Origin: a virus
Reading direction: 5' to 3' (one strand)
DNA: 30,769 bases
Virus record (IMG/VR): IMGVR_UViG_3300011115_000488
Coordinates: 1-30,769 of that record
Of this stretch, positions 1-5,493 are shown one piece after another (within the stretch, counting starts at the first letter, position 1; the number at the start of each line of letters is the position of its first letter). The notes beneath the pieces were generated by a model. The model was given only the letters and a program-made list of their open reading frames with translations. It was not told the DNA's origin and made no database searches. The position numbers were made by a program, and so were the translations under genes.

Positions 1-419
1 GTCCAAGCGATAGATGGACGTCCATACTTATGTTCTATGTAAGCCAGCCCCCGCTCAATTTGACGCGGGGCGGGCGCATTAGGGTCTAGTCCTAGTATCT
101 GTGGTATACCACCCGCATGTTTACCTGTGTGTTTATCTGCACTCTTATTGAAAGCTTCATGCCTCCAGTTAGATTCAGCAGTCCACAATTTATTTAAAGC
201 TATGAACTCTGATGAGTTCCAGTCATACATTAAGTTCATGTATGCACGGGCATAAGTCTTAGCAAGACGTGGTGTCCAGTAAGAGTTGGGTACCTCTCTG
301 CATTCTGGTCTACTACCTACTGCTATTGCATATGCTGATGATGGATATCCAATCAACCCACTTAGTATGAATGATAAAGAACTAAAGATAGATACGTTAC
401 GTTTAACTATATCTTTCAT
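1..419 (-). CDS. Secreted lysozyme/transglycosylase-like endolysin (partial, 3' end missing)
   Basis: The open frame starts at ATG 419 and is still open at the left edge (139 codons seen). A GGGAGG ribosome site lies just upstream, and the ATG overlaps the stop of the preceding gene (ATGA). Residues 1-31 form a signal peptide: basic K2-R7, a hydrophobic core, then an AYA cleavage site at 29-31. After it comes a lysozyme-fold segment with LWTAESNW (probable catalytic Glu82) and GGIPQ (103-107), followed by a GLAYIEHKYG stretch. This order is typical of small secreted actinobacterial transglycosylase/resuscitation-type domains. The expected role is peptidoglycan cleavage, exported through Sec rather than through a holin hole. 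The missing C-terminus could carry a wall-binding domain. Family assignment is from motifs only. Confidence 0.8.
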   Translation of the reverse strand, partial: MKDIVKRNVSIFSSLSFILSGLIGYPSSAYAIAVGSRPECREVPNSYWTPRLAKTYARAYMNLMYDWNSSEFIALNKLWTAESNWRHEAFNKSADKHTGKHAGGIPQILGLDPNAPAPRQIERGLAYIEHKYGRPSIAW

Positions 420-526
420 TCATCATCCTCCCACATACGGTCAGGTAAACCTGAGTCATCATCATCACTTTCAGGTTCAGTATTAAGAGCAGCTTCATCA
501 CCCTCTAAGTATCTTGGTTCACTCAT
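416..526 (-). CDS. 36-residue acidic protein of unknown function
   Basis: This is a very short gene coupled at both ends. Its ATG (526-524) shares a base with the stop of the upstream gene (TAATG), and its TGA (418-416) overlaps the ATG of the endolysin gene (ATGA). The product is strongly acidic, with a run of four Asp near the middle (PESDDDD) and the C-terminus WEDDE. No domain is recognised. The C-terminal codons also supply the GGGAGG ribosome site of the endolysin gene, so at minimum its translation should couple endolysin synthesis to the upstream genes. It could be a true small protein or mainly a translational coupler. Confidence 0.6.
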   Translation of the reverse strand: MSEPRYLEGDEAALNTEPESDDDDSGLPDRMWEDDE

Positions 527-690
527 TAGTTGTGTAACCCGTAATCCCAACAGACTTTTTGCACTGCTGTTCCTAAAGCATTTACAAATAAATCTCTTTC
601 TCCTTCAGTCATGTTTGATACATCAGAATACTTTACGGTTGATTGCCATAAGATATTCTTTACTTCCATGTCTTCATAGTAATTACTCAT
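526..690 (-). CDS. Hypothetical protein, 54 residues
   Basis: I do not recognise this protein. It is mixed charged/hydrophobic and probably helical (MTEGERDLFVNALGTAVQK near the middle), with one Cys and no membrane segment. The ATG at 690 was chosen because it overlaps the stop of the preceding gene by eight bases (ATGAGTAA) and has GGAG about ten bases upstream. An in-frame ATG at 720 has an even stronger AGGAGG site, but using it would overlap the preceding gene by 38 bases; a 64-residue product therefore remains possible. The gene ends in TAATG with the next one, so it is part of the coupled minus-strand operon. Confidence 0.6.
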   Translation of the reverse strand: MSNYYEDMEVKNILWQSTVKYSDVSNMTEGERDLFVNALGTAVQKVCWDYGLHN

Positions 691-856
691 AGTATCCGTC
701 TCCAATCCATTGAGCTTCATACTTTTCCTCCTGGTCTATAGGTGAGAGCCAAGCATTATGTAGCCTGGCTTGTTCGACTGCGTCTGTTTCATTTAGTGCG
801 GTTACATCTTGCTCTTGCTCATAGGTGGTAATTTTCCACACTTTATACTTAGGCAT
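683..856 (-). CDS. Hypothetical protein, 57 residues
   Basis: A small gene starting at ATG 856, whose first base is the last base of the preceding gene's TAA stop (TAATG). AGGG lies four to five bases upstream of the start. The product opens MPKYKVWKITTYEQEQDV and continues with an acidic, Gln- and Trp-containing helix-like body. No domain is recognised. A start of the form PKYKVW..T can begin a beta strand, so a small alpha/beta fold is conceivable, but nothing fixes a function. Its support is the tight coupling on both sides and the continuous use of this strand. Confidence 0.55.
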   Translation of the reverse strand: MPKYKVWKITTYEQEQDVTALNETDAVEQARLHNAWLSPIDQEEKYEAQWIGDGYYE

Positions 857-1011
857 TAGACCCTGCCTTCCTCAACAAGTCCATCAAGTATGTCGCCTAC
901 CATTATGATAATCGACATATCGTCTTGATTAATAGAACCACTAGAGCCTACTTTGTAGCAAACATCTATTGCTTCTTTGATTTGTTCTTCAGTGTAACCC
1001 ATCAGACTCAT
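856..1011 (-). CDS. Hypothetical protein, 51 residues
   Basis: A small gene with a strong AAGGAGG ribosome site six bases before ATG 1011. A second in-frame ATG follows at 1002. The start lies inside the end of the preceding 102-residue gene (23-base overlap), and the stop is fused to the next start (TAATG). The product (MGYTEEQIKEAIDVCYKVG near the N-terminus) looks like a short all-helical protein: one amphipathic helix, a turn SGSINQDD, then a hydrophobic helix IIIMVGDILDGLVEEG. This is compatible with a helical hairpin that dimerises, but the function is unknown. Confidence 0.6.
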   Translation of the reverse strand: MSLMGYTEEQIKEAIDVCYKVGSSGSINQDDMSIIIMVGDILDGLVEEGRV

Positions 1012-1297
1012 CTGATTCCTCCTTGTATTGTTTGATTAGATGATTGAGTTCATCCTCCCAATCCACCTCTTTCTCTATTGAAAATGAGGCAGAATTATCT
1101 GTTGTATTTACTGGCTTGATATACTCAAGCTTAGCAAAGGTGGAGTTCTCATTTATATTCTTGATTAAAAAATCCAGTATGTCATAGACCGACTGCTCAC
1201 CCGCCCACTGCAGTCTTATCTCATTATACTTTTTGTATTCAGGGTTCTCGTCTGTATTTAATTCAGCTCTAAATACTACTGGTATGTAGATTTCCAT
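989..1297 (-). CDS. Hypothetical protein, 102 residues
   Basis: It starts at ATG 1297 behind a GAGGAGGT ribosome site. That site is itself the last codons (Met-Arg-Arg-stop) of the preceding membrane-protein gene, so the two are closely linked. The protein begins with a beta-like strand (MEIYIPVVFRAEL), has a helical middle (VYDILDFLIKNINEN), and ends in an acidic tail (KEESDESDG). No known motif is seen. The last 23 bases overlap the next gene in another frame. Confidence 0.65.
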   Translation of the reverse strand: MEIYIPVVFRAELNTDENPEYKKYNEIRLQWAGEQSVYDILDFLIKNINENSTFAKLEYIKPVNTTDNSASFSIEKEVDWEDELNHLIKQYKEESDESDGLH

Positions 1298-1298
1298 G

Positions 1299-1430
1299 TT
1301 ACCTCCTCATTAATCTAATTGAATAAGTTAATCCGACTGCACCCACTGCCAGCCAGGTTGGTATCTGTATAGCCAGGCCTATGCTATCTGCATATAACTC
1401 CAGCCATTTCATTCCTATCATTAGCTCCAT
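1299..1430 (-). CDS. Single-helix small membrane protein, 43 residues
   Basis: It starts at ATG 1430 with AGAGGGAA upstream and overlaps the end of the preceding gene. The protein has one predicted membrane helix, roughly residues 17-39 (ending in AVGAVGLTYS), followed by the positively charged tail RLMRR. This topology suggests an external N-terminus and a cytoplasmic basic C-terminus. It lies in the same operon as the secreted endolysin, so a holin or lysis-regulator role is possible. Many phages also encode small membrane proteins of other kinds, and there is no family signature to decide. Confidence 0.6.
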   Translation of the reverse strand: MELMIGMKWLELYADSIGLAIQIPTWLAVGAVGLTYSIRLMRR

Positions 1431-1603
1431 TTGTTTCCCTCTCTTAGTTGGATTGGTGTGTCATACTGTCTAACGCCATGCATTTTTTCTATTGTATTAT
1501 CCCAGCATGCGTCACATTGGTATACGTTTGTGGTAGGTGTATACCAAATATATTCATCTGAATTATGTTCTATGCAGAATGGGTCTTCATTTATTATAGC
1601 CAT
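1421..1603 (-). CDS. Small Cys/His protein, zinc-binding-like, 60 residues
   Basis: It starts at ATG 1603, six bases after AAGGGAAA. It contains C10-x2-H13 and C30-x2-C33, spaced like the two halves of a small zinc ribbon, with Tyr/Trp-rich sequence between (YIWYTPTTNVYQC). This suggests a single bound zinc and possible nucleic-acid or protein binding; the specific role is unknown. It is the first gene downstream of the 1662-1700 terminator, so it must either rely on read-through or have its own promoter in the roughly 60 bases before it. No convincing promoter was seen there. Confidence 0.6.
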   Translation of the reverse strand: MAIINEDPFCIEHNSDEYIWYTPTTNVYQCDACWDNTIEKMHGVRQYDTPIQLREGNKWS

Positions 1604-1661
1604 TTGTTTCCCTTCATAGACGATGGACTTCCAGTGTCCCGCTATATTACGGCGGACTTAC

Positions 1662-1700
1662 AAAAAAAAAGAGGGATACCAAGCCTAAGCCTGGTATCCC
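1662..1700 (-). terminator. Intrinsic terminator after the SSB-like gene
   Basis: Read on the minus strand, GGGATACC (complement of 1693-1700) pairs perfectly with GGTATCCC (complement of 1673-1680) across a 12-base loop, and the stem is followed two bases later by nine T residues (complement of 1662-1670). It starts ten bases after the stop of the SSB-like gene. The loop itself is a direct repeat, AAGCCT twice on the plus strand. This is the clearest rho-independent terminator in the window. It divides the minus-strand genes into an upstream unit and a downstream unit ending in the endolysin. Confidence 0.9.
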
Positions 1701-1710
1701 TGAGTATTTA

Positions 1711-2037
1711 TTAGATGCTTACTGCTAGTTCAGTTACTTCGATTTGCGTCCAAGGTTTGCGACGGTCCTCATTCTTAACATCTATTCTTCGGTCGAAGTT
1801 AGTTACTAGTCTGCCTGTAAGTGTTACATTCTTGATAACTCCATCTTCATCAGGAGTTAATCCGTCTGTAAGGCCGAGGCGATTTTGAGTAAAGACAATT
1901 GGAAAAGTAAAGACACAACCAGTTTTTCCACTGTCTAGTATGGTGTATTGAGAGAATGAAGCGGTTTTAATCTTCCACGTTCCACTCTCTTTAGTTTTGA
2001 TATTCTTGATTTGGCCTGTAAGTGATACTGTGTTCAT
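1711..2037 (-). CDS. OB-fold, single-stranded-DNA-binding-like protein
   Basis: The product begins MNTVSLTGQIKNIKTKESGT, the typical opening of an SSB OB fold (M-N-x-V-x-L-x-G-x-I). It has a second strand pair near the end, VTLTGRLVTNFD..., which resembles the SSB V-x-V-x-GRL segment. The ATG at 2037 was chosen over 2049 because GGAG sits six bases before it, while the earlier ATG has only AAGAA. At 108 residues it is close to a bare OB domain and lacks the acidic DDDIPF-type tail of cellular SSB, so partner recruitment by that tail is not expected. Probable role: protecting single-stranded phage DNA during replication. Assignment is from pattern only; another OB-fold protein is possible. Confidence 0.5.
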   Translation of the reverse strand: MNTVSLTGQIKNIKTKESGTWKIKTASFSQYTILDSGKTGCVFTFPIVFTQNRLGLTDGLTPDEDGVIKNVTLTGRLVTNFDRRIDVKNEDRRKPWTQIEVTELAVSI

Positions 2038-2069
2038 TTGGTGCTCCATTTCTTATAGTTTTTTTTAGG

Positions 2070-2103
2070 GCTTGCCCCCTGTCACTTGTTACAGGGGGCA
2101 GGC
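2070..2103. other. GC-rich stem-loop between the Cys-rich and SSB-like genes
   Basis: Bases 2070-2082 pair with 2091-2103 over an 8-base loop, giving 13 pairs on the plus strand with one G-T wobble; the core GCCCCCTGT/ACAGGGGGC is perfect. It lies seven bases after the stop of the minus-strand gene 2110-2511. On the minus strand it has no T tract behind it, only A8. On the plus strand four T follow. It could stabilise the 3' end of the upstream message, weaken transcription into the SSB-like gene, or stop plus-strand antisense transcription. Confidence 0.6.
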
Positions 2104-2109
2104 TTTTAG

Positions 2110-2511
2110 TTACGATACGTATTCGTCGCAGTTAACACACTTAACTTGCGCGAGTGTTGTTAGATGACACCAATTGCATACAACTTGATTGTTTGCAATT
2201 ACTGGGTCATCATCGAAGGACATAGATTCACTACGTGCTTGAATCTCACCTTCGTAATATTCTTTACGTATGACAAAGAAACCGTCTACGTTTTTGCCTA
2301 CGATTTGAGTCGCAGATACCCAATCATGGCCACTGGGTTGTTTGGTTGAATAGAGCCATTGGTATTTGTATTGAAGGTTACCTTCATCTACAAGTTCATG
2401 CGCTATGTCTGCAACTCTAGCGTCTGAAAGGTCTTGGCAGTTATCGCACAATGCGTCCATTTGTAAGCAGTCGTAGCATTGGTTGGTAATGTTTATGCCC
2501 TGGTCACTCAT
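2110..2511 (-). CDS. Protein with two pairs of CxxC motifs (zinc-binding-like), 133 residues
   Basis: Cysteine pairs lie at both ends: C12-x2-C15 with C22-x2-C25 at the N-terminus, and C112-x2-C115 with C125-x2-C128 at the C-terminus. Each set is spaced to bind one zinc ion. The middle, about residues 30-105, is a mixed domain (VSATQIVGKNVDGFFVIRKE) with no recognised family. Two terminal zinc knuckles around a small core are common in phage nucleic-acid-binding or host-factor-binding proteins, but nothing identifies the partner. The ATG at 2511 overlaps the stop of the preceding basic protein (ATGA), indicating coupled translation. Confidence 0.6.
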   Translation of the reverse strand: MSDQGINITNQCYDCLQMDALCDNCQDLSDARVADIAHELVDEGNLQYKYQWLYSTKQPSGHDWVSATQIVGKNVDGFFVIRKEYYEGEIQARSESMSFDDDPVIANNQVVCNWCHLTTLAQVKCVNCDEYVS

Positions 2512-2639
2512 GCTTTAGCACGCTTCTGGGCACGGATGGCTAACTTAGTAGGTGAGTATCCACCTATGGTTTTGCCGGTTTGTTTTTGAACCTTAGGTCT
2601 TTTCTTATATGCTTTACCATTAGGTCTGTTTGTATTCAT
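2508..2639 (-). CDS. 43-residue highly basic protein
   Basis: A short gene bounded by two ATGA overlaps: its ATG (2639-2637) overlaps the stop of the DUF4326 gene, and its TGA (2510-2508) overlaps the next ATG. The protein is very rich in Lys and Arg (KAYKKRPKVQKQTG, IRAQKRAKA), with few acidic residues and no hydrophobic segment. Such composition suggests binding to DNA or RNA, but no fold is recognised. The double coupling argues that it is a real gene. Confidence 0.65.
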   Translation of the reverse strand: MNTNRPNGKAYKKRPKVQKQTGKTIGGYSPTKLAIRAQKRAKA

Positions 2640-2917
2640 TTCCACTCACTTTCATTTAGTAGTAATGCAAGCACATCACCATGACATGCTTTTGGTGCGC
2701 AATAGCACACCAAACCTGTAGTTTCTTTTAGTGGCTTAAGCCACTCTGGCTCGTTTTTGAGCCTGTTTTCTGCGTATTCAGCGAACTTACCAATTACTAC
2801 ATATCTACTTCCATGCTCGCCCATTACAAATGGGTTTCCCCATGGACTACCCCTACCTACATATATTGCATTACTAGGAGGAGTATCGTAGAAATTATAT
2901 ATTTTGTATTCTTTCAT
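2636..2917 (-). CDS. DUF4326 family protein
   Basis: The 93-residue product carries both signatures of the DUF4326 family: an N-terminal YVGRGSPWGNPF (19-30) and a C-terminal CYCAPKACHGDVLA (71-84), with a conserved-looking VIGKFAEYAENRL between them. Length equals the usual family length, so it appears complete. The family is frequent in phages and bacteria; its biochemical activity is not established. The ATG at 2917 has AGAAGGG seven bases upstream. It is the first gene of the minus-strand operon next to the structured divergence region, so it is probably expressed from a promoter between 2918 and about 3150. Confidence 0.8.
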   Translation of the reverse strand: MKEYKIYNFYDTPPSNAIYVGRGSPWGNPFVMGEHGSRYVVIGKFAEYAENRLKNEPEWLKPLKETTGLVCYCAPKACHGDVLALLLNESEWK

Positions 2918-2972
2918 TTTTTACCCTTCTGATTCTCAACCTTTGAAAATCACAAATCACCAGACACCCTAA

Positions 2973-3040
2973 GGCACCTGAGCGTTCTTTGCTCAGGCTC
3001 CGACTCGTGTTCTAAGGGCTGAAGGCCCTTGCGAGTTGCC
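2973..3040. ncRNA. Candidate structured RNA: three-way junction
   Basis: The 68 bases can fold completely with Watson-Crick pairs only. The closing stem is GGCA (2973-2976) with TGCC (3037-3040). Hairpin one is CCTGAGC (2977-2983) with GCTCAGG (2991-2997). Hairpin two is ACTCG (3003-3007) with CGAGT (3032-3036), carrying an upper stem AAGGGC (3014-3019)/GCCCTT (3025-3030). The closing stem abuts both hairpins directly, as in a stacked junction. Because there are no wobble pairs, it would fold on either strand. On the minus strand it would sit in the leader of the DUF4326 operon. It matches no riboswitch or tRNA I recognise. Confidence 0.5.
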
Positions 3041-3213
3041 AACGGGTGTATGATGATGATGAGACCAGCGAACTCTGTCTGCGTCTTGCATGAGGCAGTA
3101 AGGCAGTTACTATTTTAAAAAGTATTGCACGGCGAAGCCGTTACCCAAGTCCCTTGTATTTAAAATCTTGTGCTTGGCATGGGATTTTTGTTTAAGTCCT
3201 GAAGCACACGGAG

Positions 3214-3255
3214 CGCCTTCTTTTAGGCGTGTAGTGAGCAGTCCTGCAGACGCCT
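3214..3255 (+). promoter_or_regulatory. Mutually exclusive hairpins (switch-like arrangement)
   Basis: The segment AGGCGT (3225-3230) can pair upstream with CGCCT (3214-3218), giving a tight hairpin with loop TCTTTT, or downstream with ACGCCT (3250-3255), giving a six-pair hairpin with a 19-base loop. Only one can form at a time. A third pairing, CAGTC (3239-3243) with GACTG (3256-3260), competes with the downstream form. This resembles an attenuator layout, but no short leader peptide or T tract was found, so a regulatory role is only a suggestion. Confidence 0.3.
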
Positions 3256-3283
3256 GACTGTATAGCAGTATAGAGCGACAGTC

Positions 3284-3319
3284 TAAAAGCTGGAGGGTCG
3301 TATGACCCGGAGGCTTTTA
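3284..3319. other. Long stem-loop with symmetric internal loop
   Basis: TAAAAGC (3284-3290) pairs with GCTTTTA (3313-3319), and GGGTC (3295-3299) pairs with GACCC (3304-3308) around the loop GTAT. A four-by-four internal loop (TGGA against GGAG) separates the two helices. Twelve pairs in 36 bases is a strong structure. The descending strand ends in TTTTAA, so it could act as a weak plus-strand terminator, or be a protein-binding palindrome. Confidence 0.45.
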
Positions 3320-3334
3320 AGTATACGCTGAGAG

Positions 3335-3487
3335 TAGTACTGTATCTCTCCCTAGGATTATTTGTGGTTATAGTGACCTGTGCTAAATCAGTACAAAATA
3401 GGACATAACGACCTGCTTAGCATAGGAAATAAAAATACTTTAAAATAAAACGTCCGTTTTAGCTGTTTGGACGGATTAGTACTGTAT
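3335..3487 (+). repeat. Two copies of an 11-base direct repeat TAGTACTGTAT
   Basis: Identical copies lie at 3335-3345 and 3477-3487, 142 bases apart. The second copy forms the left arm of the 3481-3536 palindrome. Related inverted pieces (CAGTAC) lie at about 3390 and 3540. Repeated sites in a phage divergence region next to terminase can be operators or packaging-protein binding sites; which applies is unknown. Confidence 0.5.
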
Positions 3488-3536
3488 GTAGCAGTAAGTT
3501 ATTCGCCAGGCTTTTATATAGCCTGGCTCATACAGT
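3481..3536. other. Two-tier palindrome immediately before terminase
   Basis: The outer arms ACTGTATG (3481-3488) and CATACAGT (3529-3536) pair perfectly over eight bases. Inside them GCCAGGCT (3505-3512) and AGCCTGGC (3520-3527) form a second perfect eight-base stem with loop TTTATAT. The element ends 58 bases before the chosen terminase start. Possible roles are a terminase-binding (pac/cos-type) site, a repressor operator or an RNA leader hairpin. Confidence 0.55.
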
Positions 3537-3594
3537 TACAGTACAGGTGCCTGACAGACAGCGAAGGACGGCGAAAGACTATCTAAAGGACACC

Positions 3595-5484
3595 ATGACA
3601 TTCAAGTCGGGCGATGAGCACTTCAAGGTTAAAGCTCTAGCCGAGGCTAAGGCTAAGGTTATAGAGTTGGTAGGGCAAGGGGCTACTACCCACCAAGCTA
3701 TGAACCTAGCTGGCAAGAAACCAGATACGGTTCGCCAGTGGATGATTAGGGATACTACCTTTGCAAAGGAGTTAGCTAAGGCCAAGGAACTAGGTGAGAC
3801 TCTTACTCTAGCTAACCTAGGTTATGATAAAAAGGATTTACCCTTTGCTGAATTTTCAAAAAATTTTTTAGACCAGACGGTCTTCCCACATCATCAAGAC
3901 TGGGTCGACTTACTCGAGGGACGGGAACCTTCCTGGCTTCATCCTAACATGATATATGATAAGGCTGACAAGTCTAGGATTCTTATTAACGTGCCACCGG
4001 AGCACGCTAAGAGCACGGTGATAACCGTGAACTACTCAACATACCGTATCGCTCTCGACCCTAACGTTAGAATCATCGTTGTTTCTAAGACACTAGTAAA
4101 GGCACGAGAATACGTGTACGCAATCAAGCAACGTCTCTCACACCCAAGATGGCTTAAGATGCAGAATGCATTTGGTCCTCAAGGTGGGTGGAAAGAAGAC
4201 GCAGATACTTGGCGAACTGATACAGTGTACCTCGGGAGCGATGCTCGTAACTCAAGTGAGAAAGACCCTACCATTCAAGCACTAGGTATGGGTGGGCAGA
4301 TTTATGGAGCCCGTGCAGATTTAATTATTCTTGACGACGTGATAACCACAGCTAACGCCCATGAATGGGAAAAACAACTTAACTGGCTGCAAAAAGAAGT
4401 TATCACTCGTCTCGGCAAAAACGGCAAGCTATTAATAGTGGGGACTAGAATTGCGCCAAGTGATTTATATAAGGAACTTCGTAGCCCTGAGCATTGGTCT
4501 GGTGGTAAGTCTCCCTTTACTTATATGGGTATGCCTGCTGTCTTGGATTATGACCAGAAGCCTGAAGATTGGGTTACGCTCTGGAAAGAATCTGATGTTC
4601 CTTGGGATGGCGATGAGACGGTACCTCCTAATGAATCTGGATACTATCCCAAATGGGATGGACAAACATTATTCAAACGTCGTTCTGAGGTTACTCCGAC
4701 TACATGGGCTCTTGTCTATCAACAAGAAGACGTCCAAGAAAACTCTATCTTCCCGCCAGCTTTGGTACAGGGAAGCATACTCGGGGCTAGAAGAGTCGGA
4801 CCTTTAAAGCCAGGGGCATCAGGTCATCCTAAGCACGTTGAGGGCTACACCATTATTGGTATGGACCCAGCTATTGCAGGGCATGCAGCTTTAGTCGCAA
4901 TAACTTTTAATAGAGCTGATGGTCGTATCTACGTATTAGATTGCTTGAACATGGCAGAGCCTAGTTACCAAAAGATACGTGATGCTATAGAAGCTATGAC
5001 TATCAAATACAAACCCCAAGAAATACGAATTGAAATTAACGCATTTCAGAAAGCATTTGAATTAGATGACAGCTTACGGCAATGGCTTGCTGGATACGGC
5101 GTACGGCTTAGTTCTCACCATACAGGAAAGAATAAATGGGACTCAAACTTTGGAGTTGCCTCCATGTCAAGCTTATTCGGAACTACTCAAGACGGTAAGT
5201 TTCAAAACAACAATCTCCTCGAACTCCCATCAAGTGATGGCTCAGAAGGAATCAAAGCTCTAGTACAGCAGTTGATTACCTGGAAGCCAGACACTAGAGG
5301 TAAGACAGACTGTGTTATGGCCTTATGGTTTGCAATCATTAAAGCAAGAGAATTAATACAAAGTGGTACAAGGATAACACCTTACATGAATAACAGATGG
5401 GCTACTAGAGCTCAGATGGAACAAAGAAGCTCAATCAACTTAGACGATGCCTTTACTGAGCAATGGTCTGAAGTCTACGGATAA
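3595..5484 (+). CDS. terL: Terminase large subunit with N-terminal HTH
   Basis: This ATP-driven DNA-packaging motor cuts and translocates phage DNA through the portal. From the ATG, an HTH-like segment (LVGQGATTHQAMNLAGKK, about residues 25-49) resembles small-terminase DNA-binding heads. The ATPase has the Walker A variant PPEHAKST (134-141), Walker B LIILDD (243-248) and coupling motif LLIVGTR. The RNase H-like nuclease has D424 in GMDPA and a late D572 in KTDCVMALWF. At 629 residues it is longer than many TerL proteins. The ATG at 3595 follows AAAGGA. An in-frame GTG at 3547 gives 16 more residues but has no ribosome site. No separate small terminase gene is seen nearby. Confidence 0.93.
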   Translation: MTFKSGDEHFKVKALAEAKAKVIELVGQGATTHQAMNLAGKKPDTVRQWMIRDTTFAKELAKAKELGETLTLANLGYDKKDLPFAEFSKNFLDQTVFPHHQDWVDLLEGREPSWLHPNMIYDKADKSRILINVPPEHAKSTVITVNYSTYRIALDPNVRIIVVSKTLVKAREYVYAIKQRLSHPRWLKMQNAFGPQGGWKEDADTWRTDTVYLGSDARNSSEKDPTIQALGMGGQIYGARADLIILDDVITTANAHEWEKQLNWLQKEVITRLGKNGKLLIVGTRIAPSDLYKELRSPEHWSGGKSPFTYMGMPAVLDYDQKPEDWVTLWKESDVPWDGDETVPPNESGYYPKWDGQTLFKRRSEVTPTTWALVYQQEDVQENSIFPPALVQGSILGARRVGPLKPGASGHPKHVEGYTIIGMDPAIAGHAALVAITFNRADGRIYVLDCLNMAEPSYQKIRDAIEAMTIKYKPQEIRIEINAFQKAFELDDSLRQWLAGYGVRLSSHHTGKNKWDSNFGVASMSSLFGTTQDGKFQNNNLLELPSSDGSEGIKALVQQLITWKPDTRGKTDCVMALWFAIIKARELIQSGTRITPYMNNRWATRAQMEQRSSINLDDAFTEQWSEVYG

Positions 5485-5493
5485 GGAAATAAA

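Larger units (their letters stand above)
2918..3594. other. Non-coding divergence region rich in inverted repeats
   Basis: About 680 bases separate the minus-strand operon from the terminase gene. No convincing gene or tRNA was found on either strand. The region is full of short inverted repeats: 2973-3040, the stable mini-hairpin ACGGC-GAA-GCCGT (3129-3141), 3214-3255, CAGTC/GACTG (3239-3243 with 3256-3260), 3284-3319, CGTCC/GGACG (3451-3455 with 3469-3473) and 3481-3536. By position it should contain the promoters for both directions, and it could hold the packaging recognition site, since the terminase follows at once. No clear -35/-10 pair could be picked by eye. Confidence 0.7.

Noticed and set aside
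286-486. Plus-strand frame opposite the endolysin and acidic-protein genes
   Set aside because: No ribosome site, His-rich improbable product, and fully covered by the better supported minus-strand genes.
3547-3594. GTG 3547 as the terminase start
   Set aside because: In frame, but without a ribosome site and next to the palindrome; ATG 3595 has AAAGGA in a good position. It remains a possible alternative.
2918-3594. tRNA or tmRNA in the structured region
   Set aside because: No seven-pair acceptor stem with a GTTCNA-type T loop could be found; the 2973-3040 fold has three helices but not a cloverleaf.
4451-4807. Second plus frame inside the terminase gene
   Set aside because: Overlaps the ATPase-nuclease core in another frame, has no ribosome site and a product without protein-like pattern.
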